DNA of 37,683 nt. Origin: Cyanobacteria bacterium K_Offshore_surface_m2_239. Its GTDB lineage: Bacteria; Cyanobacteriota; Cyanobacteriia; PCC-6307; Cyanobiaceae. Below the pieces are notes generated by a model. It was not told the origin of the DNA. It ran no database searches and saw only the letters and a program-made list of their open reading frames with translations. The DNA is taken from the NCBI GenBank assembly GCA_016882305.1, contig VGQX01000010.1, positions 1 through 37,683 on the forward strand, given 5' to 3'. The position numbers and the translations under genes were made by a program. How positions within the stretch are numbered: the stretch's first letter is position 1; every line of letters starts with the position of its first letter. Shown one piece after another: positions 1 to 8,422 of this stretch.

Positions 1-260
1 CCCCCGAGACCACGGGCGCCTCCCCCCCCCTCGACCCGCCCTTGGCTCCTCCTCGGCCCGCCCCGCGGTCCGCCGTTCGGCTCCCCAAGGCCCGCCCTTC
101 CACTCCGCCTCGGTCCGCCGTCCCGCTCCGCCTCGGCCCCCGCCTCTCCCGCCGCCGCCGCTCCGTAACCGTTTCTGTCAAGTTCGCGCCAAACCCCTGT
201 CAGCCCAACTTGAGGCTGGAAAGTGAGTGCTACTTTCCGCTCCAGTGCGTCGATCCCCCC
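1..260. other. Pyrimidine-rich leader region upstream of apcF
   Basis: No gene is supported here. The plus strand is strongly C/T biased: by direct count the line 61-120 has 42 of 60 pyrimidines and the line 121-180 has 45 of 60, with imperfectly repeated blocks such as CTCCGCCTCGG. An open frame runs through it into apcF, but the translation is low-complexity Pro/Arg/Ala/Ser and is best explained by absence of stop codons in GC-rich DNA. It presumably carries the apcF promoter and leader; I could not identify a convincing -10/-35 pair. Confidence 0.5.
218..238 (+). promoter_or_regulatory. Inverted repeat in the apcF 5' leader
   Basis: GGAAAGT (218-224) and ACTTTCC (232-238) form a perfect 7-base-pair stem with a 7-base loop, ending 22 bases before the apcF start codon. 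There is no T-run, so it is not a terminator for an upstream gene. It could be a leader stem-loop that affects translation or mRNA stability, or a dyad operator. The structure is seen directly; the role is inference. Confidence 0.35.
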
Positions 261-791
261 ATGCGCGATGCCATCGGCCAGCTGATCGGCCGCTACGACC
301 AGCTCGGGCGTTATCTCGACCGGGATGCCGTCGATTGCCTGAAGGCCTATTTCGATCAGTCGGCTCTGCGGCTGGCCGCCGTTGAGCTGATCAACCGCGA
401 AGCCGCGGCGATTGTGCGCGAGGCCTCCCAGCGCCTTTGGTTGGCCGACCCCGAGCTCATCCTGCCCGGGGGGAACGCCTACACCACCCGGCGCTTGGCG
501 GCCTGCCTGCGCGACATGGACTACTTCCTGCGCTACGCCAGCTATGCCCTGATCGCGGGCGACCTCACCCTGCTCGATGAGCGGGTGCTCAACGGCCTGG
601 ATGACACCTACAAGAGCCTGGGCGTGCCCACCGGTCCCACGGTGCGCGGCATCGCTCTCCTGGCGGATGTGGTGTGCGAGCAGCTCCTGGATTCCGGCCT
701 CGGCGATCGGGACACCATCGCCGCCATCGTGCGGGTGCCTTTCGATCATCTCTGCCGCGGATTGGCCGCCAACAACGTCCGCGCCCGCTGA
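261..791 (+). CDS. apcF: Allophycocyanin beta-type phycobilisome core subunit
   Basis: This is a 176-residue globin-fold phycobiliprotein of the ApcF (beta-18 type) family. It replaces one ApcB in the core cylinders near the linker ApcE and helps pass energy to the photosystems. The bilin-binding Cys is C82 in the segment AACLRDMDYFLRYA, and N72 in GGNAYTTRR is the position methylated in beta-type phycobiliproteins. The motif DERVLNGLDDTYKSLGVP and the C-terminal FDHLCRGLAANNV match ApcF better than ApcB as I know these families. The ATG at 261 is chosen because MRDA is the conserved ApcF N-terminus; the open frame extends upstream as low-complexity sequence. The gene stands alone, about 50 bases before an aminotransferase gene on the same strand. 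A 7-base-pair inverted repeat lies in its leader. Extra cysteines (C26, C139, C165) are not bilin sites I recognise. Confidence 0.9.
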   Translation: MRDAIGQLIGRYDQLGRYLDRDAVDCLKAYFDQSALRLAAVELINREAAAIVREASQRLWLADPELILPGGNAYTTRRLAACLRDMDYFLRYASYALIAGDLTLLDERVLNGLDDTYKSLGVPTGPTVRGIALLADVVCEQLLDSGLGDRDTIAAIVRVPFDHLCRGLAANNVRAR

Positions 792-841
792 CCACCGGCC
801 GTTGCCTACGCTCAGCCCTCTAACTCACTTTTTTCCGGACC

Positions 842-2035
842 TTGGCTCCTCTCACCATCCTGCCTCCCGTCAACAGCGCCCACAGGATTCAGCTGGAGCC
901 CATCGCCACGCCAAGCCGTCTGCTGCTGGGGCCCGGGCCCTCCAATGCCCACCCCACTGTTCTGGCGGCCCTGGCCCGCACACCGATCGGTCACCTCGAT
1001 CCCCTTTACATCGAGTTGATGAGCGAGGTGCAGGAACTCCTGCGCTACGCCTGGCAAACCGACAACCGTCTCACCCTTCCCATGAGCGGCACCGGCAGTG
1101 CGGCCATGGAGGCCACCATCGCCAACATGGTGGAACCCGGCGACCGGGTTCTGGTGGCGGTGATGGGATACTTCGGGCTGCGGCAGGCTGACATGTCCAG
1201 CCGCTACGGCGCGGAGGTGATCACCATTGAGCGGCCCTGGGGGGAAGCCTTCTCCCTGGAGGAGCTGGAGGAGGCGCTGATCACCCACAAGCCGGCTGTG
1301 CTGGCCATGGTGCACGCCGAAACCTCCACGGGGGTCTGCCAACCCATGGAGGGCATCGGTGAACTGTGCCGTCGTCACGACTGCCTGCTGCTGCTCGACA
1401 CGGTCACCTCCCTGGGGGGCGTGCCCCTGTTCCTGGACGCCTGGCAGGTGGATCTGGCCTACAGCTGCAGCCAGAAAGGGCTGAGCTGCCCCCCCGGCCT
1501 TGGACCCTTCACGATGGGCCCGCGGGCGGAAGACAAGCTGAATCGTCGCCAGGGCAAGGTGCCCAATTGGTATCTGGACGTTTCCTTGCTCAATCAATAC
1601 TGGGGTTCCGATCGGGTGTATCACCACACGGCCCCGGTGAACATGAACTTCGGCATGCGCGAGGCCCTTCGCCTGCTCGCCGAAGAGGGTCTGGATCAGG
1701 CTTGGGCGCGTCACCGCGGCTCAGCGGAGCGCCTCTGGAGCGGGCTGGAGCGCTTGGGGTTGGAGCTGCACGTTCCGGAACCCCTGCGCCTGGCCACCCT
1801 CACCACCGTGCGCATTCCTGAAGGTGTGGACGGCAAGGCGTTCAGCCGCCATCTGCTCGACACCCACGGCATTGAAGTGGGCGGGGGATTGGGCGCCCTG
1901 TCCGGCAAGGTGTGGCGCATCGGCCTGATGGGCTACAACAGCACACCCCAGAACGTGGACCTGCTGCTCAACCTTCTGGAGACCGAACTTCCTCGTTTCC
2001 GCGACACCGTTCCCGCCGCCGTCGCCGCTGCTTGA
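842..2035 (+). CDS. Alanine/serine-glyoxylate aminotransferase family protein (class V, PLP)
   Basis: A 397-residue fold-type I PLP enzyme of the AGXT/serine-pyruvate aminotransferase family, which transaminates glyoxylate and so could serve photorespiratory glycine formation in a cyanobacterium. Diagnostic parts are the N-terminal LLLGPGPSNAHP, the cofactor-phosphate region MSGTGSAAME (81-90), the D186 segment LLLDTVTSLGG and the Schiff-base lysine K212 in SCSQKGLSCPPG. Length is normal for the family. The start is a TTG at 842: no in-frame ATG precedes the conserved GPGPSN block, so a non-ATG start is required. The last 68 bases overlap the 3' end of convergent tadA. The exact amino donor (alanine, serine) cannot be told from sequence. 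Confidence 0.88.
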   Translation: MAPLTILPPVNSAHRIQLEPIATPSRLLLGPGPSNAHPTVLAALARTPIGHLDPLYIELMSEVQELLRYAWQTDNRLTLPMSGTGSAAMEATIANMVEPGDRVLVAVMGYFGLRQADMSSRYGAEVITIERPWGEAFSLEELEEALITHKPAVLAMVHAETSTGVCQPMEGIGELCRRHDCLLLLDTVTSLGGVPLFLDAWQVDLAYSCSQKGLSCPPGLGPFTMGPRAEDKLNRRQGKVPNWYLDVSLLNQYWGSDRVYHHTAPVNMNFGMREALRLLAEEGLDQAWARHRGSAERLWSGLERLGLELHVPEPLRLATLTTVRIPEGVDGKAFSRHLLDTHGIEVGGGLGALSGKVWRIGLMGYNSTPQNVDLLLNLLETELPRFRDTVPAAVAAA

Positions 2036-2480
2036 ACCACTCCTGGAGCTGACGCTCCGCCCGCTCCCCCTCCAGGCCACCGCTGACCTGGAGGTGGTGA
2101 TGGGCGCTGGGGTGCCGGGCCAGATCGAGGCTGCCGCCGAGGGCTCCCCGCTTGGGATCCCCCGCCGCGAACACCACCCGACCCATGCGCGCCTGAATCA
2201 ATGCGCCCGCGCACATCGGGCAGGGCTCCAGGGTCACCAGCAGGGTGCAGCTGTTGAAGCGCCAGCTGCCGAGCAGGGCGGCGGCCTGCCGCAGCGCCAC
2301 CAGCTCCGCGTGTCCCAGTGGATCCTGGCCATGGTGGCGGCGATTGCCTCCCCAGCCGACGGCGCGGCCCCGCGCGTCCAGCACCACCGCCGCCACGGGC
2401 ACTTCCCCCAGGCGTCCCACCTGGTCCGCCCGACGGAGCAGGCGCTCCATCCACAACCGCTCCCGCTCCGCCGTTTCCAT
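1968..2480 (-). CDS. tadA: tRNA-specific adenosine deaminase
   Basis: This 170-residue protein is a zinc-dependent deaminase that converts A34 to inosine in the anticodon of tRNA-Arg(ACG). The HAE zinc/proton-shuttle motif is in PLGHAELVALRQ and the second zinc motif is PCPMCAG in LVTLEPCPMCAGALIQARMG, the standard TadA pair. RVVFAAGDPKRGALGGSLDL is also typical of TadA. The ATG at 2480 (METAERERLWMERLL) gives a normal family length; the frame stays open upstream to 2609 but that part is low-complexity. An alternative start is the ATG at 2450. The 3' end overlaps the convergent aminotransferase gene by 68 bases, and the C-terminus is very rich in Arg (KQRRRRRERCRG). The start faces the decarboxylase gene at 2588 across 107 bases. 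Confidence 0.9.
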   Translation of the reverse strand: METAERERLWMERLLRRADQVGRLGEVPVAAVVLDARGRAVGWGGNRRHHGQDPLGHAELVALRQAAALLGSWRFNSCTLLVTLEPCPMCAGALIQARMGRVVFAAGDPKRGALGGSLDLARHPSAHHHLQVSGGLEGERAERQLQEWFKQRRRRRERCRGNEEVRSPEG

Positions 2481-2587
2481 CCTCGTCGCGTCCCGATCCT
2501 CAGGAGTCACCCCTTCAGGTGTAGCGCTCCCGGGGGGCGCGTCAGGGGCGTCTCGCGCCCTCGGAGGATGACCCGGGCAACGGCAGA

Positions 2588-4036
2588 ATGACGCTTCAGC
2601 CCATCCCATCGCGGACCTGCCCCTTGGAGCCTTTGGCGCCGTCTCCTCTCCCCGCGTCCCTGGCCCCCTTCGCCGATCCCCTGGGTCTCGACACCAGCCT
2701 GGAGGAGGTCTTGCACCAGGCGGCCACGCTGCTTTGCCGCTGGATGGGGCGTGCCTCCTCCCACCCCCCGCTGCCGGGTCTGAGCGTGTTGCCGGCGGTG
2801 GAGCCGGAGCGGGAAGGCCTCCCGCCGGATCGTCTCCTGGCGGATCTGCAGCTCGTGATGGAAGGGGCTTATCAACCGGCCCATCCAGGGGCCCTCGCCC
2901 ATCTCGATCCCCCCCCGCTCACGGCCTCCGTGGTGGCGGACATGATCGCCGCCGGCCTGAACAACAACCTGCTGGCGGATGAGCTCTCTCCCAGCCTGCG
3001 GCGGCTGGAGCGCAGCCTGTGCGGCCTGATCGCCCAACGGCTGGGGCTGCCCGCAGGGGCGGGGGGCGTTCCCGCCAGCGGCGGCAGCCTGAGCAACCTG
3101 ATGGCGCTGGTCACCGCCCGCGAGCAGCGGTGTCCGGGAGCGGGGCCGGAGGCGGTGGTGCTCGCCAGCGCCGATGCCCACGTCTCGCTGGACAAGGCGG
3201 TGCGGGTGATGGGGCTGCCCCCGCCGGCGCTCCACCGCCTGCCTGTGGATGACGACGGACGGATGGACATCGAGGCCCTGGAGGGCCAGGTGACGCGCCT
3301 GCGCCGTCAGGGCACACCGATCATCGCGGTGGTGGCCACGGCGGGCACCACCGTGCGCGGCGCCGTGGATCCCCTCCTCCCCGTGGCCCGCCTCTGCCGG
3401 GCCCACGACCTCTGGCTGCACGTGGATGCGGCGATCGGCGGCGCCTTTGCCCTGGTGCCGCGCCATCGCTCCCGCCTGGCGGGCTTGGGCGCCGCCGATT
3501 CCATCACCTTCAATCCCCAAAAGGTGATCGGTATCACCAAGACCTCCTCGCTGCTCCTGGTGGCGGATCCCTCCACGCTCCAGGCCACCTTCGCCACCGG
3601 CTTGCCCTACATGGAGCCCAGCTGGGAGGGGGGCCATGGCGGTGAGGAAGGGCTGCAGGGCACCCGGCCGGCTGAGATCCTCAAGCTCTGGCTCGGGTTG
3701 CGGCAACTGGGCTGGGATGGGGTGGACCACCTGCTGGAGGGGGCGTTGCGGCGTCGTCGCCAGCTCGTGGCTCTCCTGGCCCCGGACGCCCGGCTGCTGT
3801 TGCGCGCCGGCCCGCTCCATCTGCTGGCGTTCCGGCCCCGGGACCTGGATCCGGAGGCCTGCGCTCGCTGGAGCCAGCTCACCCGCCAACGCCTCTTGGA
3901 GCATCGCCTGATGCTCTCTCGCCCCTGCTATCAGGGGCACCACCACCTCAAGGCGGTGCTGGGCAACCCCCACACCCGCTCCGGTCATCTGGAGCAGCTC
4001 GCCCAGCTGACGCTCGCCAGCCTGAACACCTTCTGA
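2588..4036 (+). CDS. Group II pyridoxal-dependent decarboxylase family protein
   Basis: A 482-residue PLP protein of the aromatic-amino-acid/glutamate/diaminobutyrate decarboxylase superfamily. Seen in the sequence are PASGGSLSNLMAL (cofactor-phosphate binding, about 162-174), HVDAAIGG with D280 that contacts the pyridine nitrogen, and the lysine block ADSITFNPQKVIGITKTSSLL with K312 as the probable Schiff-base residue. Classical members have DPHK at this place; here it is NPQK, a variant I associate with related lyase-like branches. The substrate is therefore not assigned: amino acid decarboxylase is the likely chemistry. Start ATG 2588 is the first one and leaves 107 bases to divergent tadA. 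A small membrane-protein gene follows after 6 bases, so the two may be co-transcribed. Confidence 0.82.
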   Translation: MTLQPIPSRTCPLEPLAPSPLPASLAPFADPLGLDTSLEEVLHQAATLLCRWMGRASSHPPLPGLSVLPAVEPEREGLPPDRLLADLQLVMEGAYQPAHPGALAHLDPPPLTASVVADMIAAGLNNNLLADELSPSLRRLERSLCGLIAQRLGLPAGAGGVPASGGSLSNLMALVTAREQRCPGAGPEAVVLASADAHVSLDKAVRVMGLPPPALHRLPVDDDGRMDIEALEGQVTRLRRQGTPIIAVVATAGTTVRGAVDPLLPVARLCRAHDLWLHVDAAIGGAFALVPRHRSRLAGLGAADSITFNPQKVIGITKTSSLLLVADPSTLQATFATGLPYMEPSWEGGHGGEEGLQGTRPAEILKLWLGLRQLGWDGVDHLLEGALRRRRQLVALLAPDARLLLRAGPLHLLAFRPRDLDPEACARWSQLTRQRLLEHRLMLSRPCYQGHHHLKAVLGNPHTRSGHLEQLAQLTLASLNTF

Positions 4037-4042
4037 GTCTCC

Positions 4043-4297
4043 ATGCCTCCTCCTGCCGCACGCCCCCGCTGGGTGGCCCTGATCACCGGCGCCGTGTCGA
4101 TCCTGATCGGCGCCCTTTATCTGCTGCTGGTCATCCTTCTCGACCGTTCGGGTCCCTTGCGCCCTCCCCCGCTGGAGGCCTTGGGGGACGGGGCCCCGGT
4201 TGGGGGGGCAATTGTGGCGCCCGCTCCCGCAGGGGATCGACCACCCGACGCAACGCCAACTCCAGAAATCGTTTCAGGGCCCCATCTCGCCGGTTGA
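4043..4297 (+). CDS. Small single-span membrane protein, unknown function
   Basis: An 84-residue protein with one clear membrane segment (about residues 10-34, WVALITGAVSILIGALYLLL then VILL) followed by a Pro/Ala-rich tail. It starts 6 bases after the decarboxylase stop, with no other gene between. I recall similar short proteins with a TGA(V/L)SILIG-like segment in picocyanobacteria, but could not search. Its last 167 bases overlap the 3' end of the convergent GTPase gene, so the tail codons are shared with another coding sequence; the conserved part (first 50 residues) is mostly outside the overlap. No function is proposed. Confidence 0.6.
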   Translation: MPPPAARPRWVALITGAVSILIGALYLLLVILLDRSGPLRPPPLEALGDGAPVGGAIVAPAPAGDRPPDATPTPEIVSGPHLAG

Positions 4298-5729
4298 GGT
4301 CGTATTGGCGGCGCAGCACCTCCTGCACGCCCCCGTCGCCCCAGTCCTGGTTTTGTTGGAAATAGGTGATGAAGCTCTGGCCCGCCACGCGGGTGAGCCA
4401 GGCGGCGCTCACGGCTTGAATGGCGCGGCCCACCAGCAGGGCGGGCAGCTGCAGGGTGAGCGCGCTGGAGAGGAGGCCCACGCCCCCTTTGATCAAGCCC
4501 AATCCCGCCAGGGTGCGTCCCACGGAGAGAGCGAGGTCGCGTGCCGTCTCCCGACGCAGCTCCACCCCGTAGACCCGACCGATCTCCATCACCATCTGGG
4601 CATTCACCGCCGCCGCCGCCAGCAGGTCCACCCCGGGGAGGGGAGTGACCATGAGCACCCCCGCGCCGATCCACATGTGGCGATCGACGATGGCGTCCGC
4701 ATCCCCCTGCCGTTGGCGGGCGAGCAGCTCGCGGCTGGCCTCTCCCAGCTGACGGCATTGCAGCAGAAGGTTGTCGGCGATCAGTTCCTCCCCCTCGGCG
4801 TGGAGCACCGCCGCGATCCGCCGCAGGAGCGCCTCCACCTCCGGTTCAGGTTGAAACGGCCGACCGCCCGGCATCGGCACGCTCTGGGGGGCGGAGCTCA
4901 CGGGCACCACATCCTCCGGTTGGATCCGCCCCGCGCCCCGCCGTCGCAACAGCTCCACCAGGCGCTCCTCCTCCAGCTCGCCGCGGAGGTCGCATTTGTT
5001 GAGCACCAACAGAAGGCGCTTCCCCAGGCTCGCCAGCGTTTCGAACACCTCCCACTCGGCCGCGCGCAGGTCGCCATCCACCACCAACAGGAGCAGATCC
5101 GCTCGCGCGGCCCGCTGGCGGGCGGCCTCCTCCCGCTCCCAACCGCCCGCTCCCGCCTCCAGGATCCCGGGCGTGTCCTCCAGAATCACCGCCCGGGCCA
5201 GTCCCCGCAACCGCAGCCGATGGCGACTCGCCTCCCGGGTGGAGCCCATCGCCGCCCCCACGGAGCCCACCAGCCGCCGCAACAGGGCGCGAATCAGGGA
5301 GGTCTTGCCGGTGGACCCCGTGCCGAAGACGGTGATCACCACATCGCCCCGCTCCAGTTCCGCGCGCATGCGCTCCCGCTCTTCGCGCAAGGCCTGGCGC
5401 TCCACCGCCTCGCGCACCCGCTCCAGGGTTTGATCGATCGCCTCCAGATGGCGGGCTGCGGCCTCCCGGCGGCTGCTCGCCTCCACCGGGGGGGGCATCG
5501 CCCGCTGGCGGCGGGACCGTTGCCAGGACTGGAGCCAGGGCCACCCCAGCTGAGCCACGGCCAGCCCCACTGCGGCCACCACCACCAGCAGCAGCGGACC
5601 CACCAGCCATTCCGGCAGCCAGTAGCTCACTTGCCAGAGCAGCTGGTTGACGCCCTGCAGCACCAGGCCAACCACCAGCAGCACCAGGAGGGCGACAGCG
5701 ATCCAGAGCCAGAGGCGCAGGCGCGGCAT
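4131..5729 (-). CDS. Membrane-associated GTPase with C-terminal DUF697 domain
   Basis: A 532-residue protein. Two hydrophobic segments (about 7-27 and 42-63) anchor the N-terminus; a charged, probably coiled-coil stretch (85-128) links them to an Era-like GTP-binding domain with G1 GTGSTGKTS (136-144), G3 DTPG (185-188) and G4 NKCD (244-247). The C-terminal part, including HMWIGAGVLMVTPLPGVDLLAAAAVNAQ split over a hydrophobic region, matches the DUF697/YcjF-like domain. Such proteins are common in cyanobacteria and their cellular role is not settled. ATG 5729 is chosen because it begins MPRLRLWLWI just before the first membrane helix and lies 22 bases after the stop of the upstream penicillin-binding protein gene; an earlier ATG would lie inside that gene. 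It is last in the bioY-lspA-PBP run. Its 3' end overlaps the small membrane-protein gene on the other strand. Confidence 0.85.
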   Translation of the reverse strand: MPRLRLWLWIAVALLVLLVVGLVLQGVNQLLWQVSYWLPEWLVGPLLLVVVAAVGLAVAQLGWPWLQSWQRSRRQRAMPPPVEASSRREAAARHLEAIDQTLERVREAVERQALREERERMRAELERGDVVITVFGTGSTGKTSLIRALLRRLVGSVGAAMGSTREASRHRLRLRGLARAVILEDTPGILEAGAGGWEREEAARQRAARADLLLLVVDGDLRAAEWEVFETLASLGKRLLLVLNKCDLRGELEEERLVELLRRRGAGRIQPEDVVPVSSAPQSVPMPGGRPFQPEPEVEALLRRIAAVLHAEGEELIADNLLLQCRQLGEASRELLARQRQGDADAIVDRHMWIGAGVLMVTPLPGVDLLAAAAVNAQMVMEIGRVYGVELRRETARDLALSVGRTLAGLGLIKGGVGLLSSALTLQLPALLVGRAIQAVSAAWLTRVAGQSFITYFQQNQDWGDGGVQEVLRRQYDLNRRDGALKRFLELALRRVVDPLRERAPQLPPQPGPRPPRPPAGEGARDPNGREG

Positions 5730-5751
5730 CAGCGGCGGGAGGCGGGGGCCA

Positions 5752-7926
5752 TCAGGACGTCGGCGACGAGGCGCGGATGATCTCCCCCCAGAGGGCGGCC
5801 GGCAGGGCGCTGCTGGCGCGTGTGGGGGCATAGTCGTCGTTGCCCATCCAGATTCCCATCACCCACTGGCGCGCGGGATCGAAGCCGACGAACACCAGAT
5901 CGCGGCCCTCATTGGTGGTGCCTGTCTTGCCCCCCGTGCCCGGGTGCACATAGGCGGCGGTGCCCGTGCCGCCGCTCACCACACCCCGCAGCAGCTCCCG
6001 CATGGCCCGGGCGGTGGCCGGCGCCATCACGCGCCGGGGGGCGGTGAGCGCTCGACTCGCGGCGGTGCCGCTCCGGCAGCTTTTCTCCTCCCTGTTGGCG
6101 GGGCAATGCTCCCCGTCGGTGAGCTTGCGGATGGTGCTGGGGGCGTGCCAGAGGCCGTCGTTGGCCACGGCCAGATAGGCCGACGTGAGCTGCAGCAGGG
6201 TGACCTCGCTCTGGCCCAGCACCAGGCCCGGCACGGGTTGCAGGGGGGTTGTGATGCCAAGATCCCGCGCTTTTTGCACCACCGCCTCCAGGCCGACGCG
6301 ACGGCCGAGGCGCAGGGCGGCGGTGTTGCTGCTGCTGGCCAGGGCCTGCCGCAGGCTGATGCTGCCGCCGCAGCCGCTCTCAAACAGCTGGCCCTGCCAG
6401 CGCAACGGGGCGCAGCTGATGCCATCGCCGGGTTTGGCGCCTCGCTCCAGCGCCACCACGTAGGGCACGAGCTTGAAGGCGCTGCCGGGTTGCCGCAGGG
6501 CCATGGAGGCGCGGTTGAACTGGCTCTGGCGGTAGTCGCGTCCGCCGCTGATCGCCAGGATGCCGCCGGTCTTCTGGTCCAGCACGACCACGGCCCCCTG
6601 GCTCACTCCCAGGGAGCGGCTGGCCTCCAGCTTCTGGCGCAGCAGCCGCTCCACCAGCCCCTGCAGGGCGGGATCGAGATGGGTGTCGACGAGGAAGTTG
6701 CCCTCGGCGGCCACCTCCCGGCCCACCAGATTCTCCAGATCCCGCCGCACCTGATCGCTGTAAAACGGCGCCACCTGCCGCTGGCTTCCTTTGCAGGCGC
6801 CAGGCGCCAGGCGGATCGGCTCCCGTCGCAGGCGTCGGGCCTCATCGGCGGCCAGCCGGCCCGTGGCCACCATTTTGGCCAGCACGCCATTGCGGGCGGC
6901 CAATGCCGCAGCGGGATCCACGCAGGGATCATTGCCGTTGGGGGAGGGAAGCAGACCCACGAGCAAGGCCGCCTCTCCGGTGCTCAGCCGGGCGGCGGGC
7001 TTGTCGAAGAGAAGGCGGGAGGCGTCCTCGAATCCCCAGCCGGCCCCCAGATAGACCCGGTTGAGATAGCTCAGCAGCAGATCGCGTTTGCTGAAGCGCG
7101 CCTCGAGTTGCAGGGCCACCAACAGCTCGCGCCACTTCCGCTCCAGGGTTTCCCCTTCTCCCACCAGGTCGGGATAAAGGCTGCGGGCCAGTTGTTGCGT
7201 CAGGGTGCTGCCCCCCTCCAGCACGCGGCCGCCGAGCAGGTTGGTGATCAGGGCTCGGGCGGTGCCGATCGGGTCCACGCCGGGATGCCACCAGAAGCGG
7301 GTGTCCTCACTGGCCTGCAGGGCCGCGATCAATCCCGGCGGATAGGCGCTCAGGCGTTGCCATTCCCGGTGGCGCTGATCCTCCGCCGAGGCGATCGGCC
7401 GGCCGGTGCGGTCGTAGAGCACCAGAGGCCCGCGCACCGCCGCCAGGGAGCCATGGATGGGGGTGCGCAGGGCGGAGAGGGCCAGCACGCCGAGGGAGAG
7501 GCCGGTGAGGGCGGCCAGGGCCACCCCGGCGCGCCGCAAGGCGCGTTGCAGCGGCGGGCGGGCCTGCCGGTCGAAGGACAGTTCCGGCAACCCCCCTTCC
7601 TCGGCGGGTCCGAAGCGCACCTGGTCGCCGGAGCGCAGCACCAGCTCGCGAACGCGGCGCCCCCGCCACCAGAGCCCGTTGGTGGAGCCGCAATCCCGCA
7701 GCAGCCAGTGGTTGCCATGGCGCTCCAGAAGGGCGTGGCTCCGGCTCACCGCCGGGTGATCCAGGGCCAGCTCGGAGGAGGGATCTCGGCCCAGTCGATA
7801 GCAGGCGCCGTGGAGCGCCACCTGGCGGGCGGGCTGGCCTGGCACGTGGAGGCGCAGGCGTGGCGGCGCCGCAGCGGCCCCGCCGCCGAGCCGGTGGGTG
7901 AGCCAGCGCCACCAGCGGTCAGCCAT
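5752..7926 (-). CDS. FHA-domain-fused class A penicillin-binding protein (PBP1-like)
   Basis: A 724-residue bifunctional peptidoglycan synthase with an extra cytoplasmic N-terminal module. Residues about 23-110 form an FHA domain (LGRDPSSELALDHPAVSRSH, then GSTNG), which in known cases binds phosphothreonine peptides. A membrane helix follows (about 134-152). The GT51 glycosyltransferase has the catalytic Glu in ALQASEDTRFWWHPGVD (E207) and the GGSTLTQQLARSLYP block. The transpeptidase has SxxK S482-AF-K485, SxN S532-S-N534 and KTG 667-669. Start ATG 7926 gives MADRWW and overlaps the lspA stop by 8 bases, so lspA and this gene are translationally close. The FHA fusion links wall synthesis to Ser/Thr kinase signalling by inference. 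The DUF697 GTPase gene follows after 22 bases. Confidence 0.92.
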   Translation of the reverse strand: MADRWWRWLTHRLGGGAAAAPPRLRLHVPGQPARQVALHGACYRLGRDPSSELALDHPAVSRSHALLERHGNHWLLRDCGSTNGLWWRGRRVRELVLRSGDQVRFGPAEEGGLPELSFDRQARPPLQRALRRAGVALAALTGLSLGVLALSALRTPIHGSLAAVRGPLVLYDRTGRPIASAEDQRHREWQRLSAYPPGLIAALQASEDTRFWWHPGVDPIGTARALITNLLGGRVLEGGSTLTQQLARSLYPDLVGEGETLERKWRELLVALQLEARFSKRDLLLSYLNRVYLGAGWGFEDASRLLFDKPAARLSTGEAALLVGLLPSPNGNDPCVDPAAALAARNGVLAKMVATGRLAADEARRLRREPIRLAPGACKGSQRQVAPFYSDQVRRDLENLVGREVAAEGNFLVDTHLDPALQGLVERLLRQKLEASRSLGVSQGAVVVLDQKTGGILAISGGRDYRQSQFNRASMALRQPGSAFKLVPYVVALERGAKPGDGISCAPLRWQGQLFESGCGGSISLRQALASSSNTAALRLGRRVGLEAVVQKARDLGITTPLQPVPGLVLGQSEVTLLQLTSAYLAVANDGLWHAPSTIRKLTDGEHCPANREEKSCRSGTAASRALTAPRRVMAPATARAMRELLRGVVSGGTGTAAYVHPGTGGKTGTTNEGRDLVFVGFDPARQWVMGIWMGNDDYAPTRASSALPAALWGEIIRASSPTS

Positions 7927-8422
7927 GGGGATCCTCGCTGGCGCGCTGCCACGGGCTGAGGTGCAACAGATAGCAGAGCACCGCCAGGTTGATCGCCACA
8001 TCCGCCAGGTTGAAGACGGGAAACTGGATCGGCACCAGGGCGAGGAAATCGATCACCGCCCCGAGCCGCCAGCGATCAAGGCCGTTGCCCAGGGCGCCTC
8101 CCAGCAGGAAGCCCAGGGCCAGGCTCTCCCAGACCCCCCGGGGCGGTCGCCGCAGGATCCAGGCCACGAGCGCCACGCTCACCCCCAGGCTCACCAGGCC
8201 CAACAGCTGCGGCAGACCGGTGAAGAGGCTGAAGGCGGCGCCAGTGTTGCGCACGAGCTGCAGGTTCAGCACCCCCGGCCACAAGGGGAGGCCATGGCTG
8301 TGGGAGAGGTTGTGGAGGGCCCAGTGCTTGCTGACCTGGTCGAGCACCACCACCGCCAGGGCGATCGCCAGCGCCAGACGGCGCCCGAGGGACCCTCCGG
8401 CCCGCGACGCGGGGGTCCTCAC
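7919..8422 (-). CDS. lspA: Lipoprotein signal peptidase (signal peptidase II)
   Basis: A 167-residue integral membrane aspartyl protease that removes the signal peptide from diacylglyceryl-prolipoproteins. Family motifs are all present: VVVLDQVSKHWAL (helix 1 end), RNTGAAFSLF, LGNGLDRWRLGAVIDFL with catalytic D125, and FNLADVAINLAV with catalytic D141. Four membrane segments are visible. The start is GTG 8422, which overlaps the bioY stop in a 4-base GTGA junction; the frame remains open upstream but would then run into bioY. The 3' end overlaps the PBP start by 8 bases. The order bioY-lspA is a known cyanobacterial neighbourhood as far as I recall. Confidence 0.92.
   Translation of the reverse strand: MRTPASRAGGSLGRRLALAIALAVVVLDQVSKHWALHNLSHSHGLPLWPGVLNLQLVRNTGAAFSLFTGLPQLLGLVSLGVSVALVAWILRRPPRGVWESLALGFLLGGALGNGLDRWRLGAVIDFLALVPIQFPVFNLADVAINLAVLCYLLHLSPWQRASEDPHG

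Noticed and set aside
42-260. N-terminal extension of apcF reading in frame from 42
   Set aside because: The added 73 residues are Pro/Arg/Ala/Ser low complexity from stop-free GC-rich DNA, and ApcF proteins begin at MRDA.
812-2080. Long minus-strand open frames opposite the aminotransferase gene
   Set aside because: They mirror the real gene in codon register, have no family features and are typical antisense frames in high-GC DNA.
4200-7959. Very long plus-strand open frames (526 and 770 residues) opposite the GTPase and PBP genes
   Set aside because: Their translations are Gln/His/Gly/Ala-rich with no motif, while the minus-strand genes have complete catalytic motifs.
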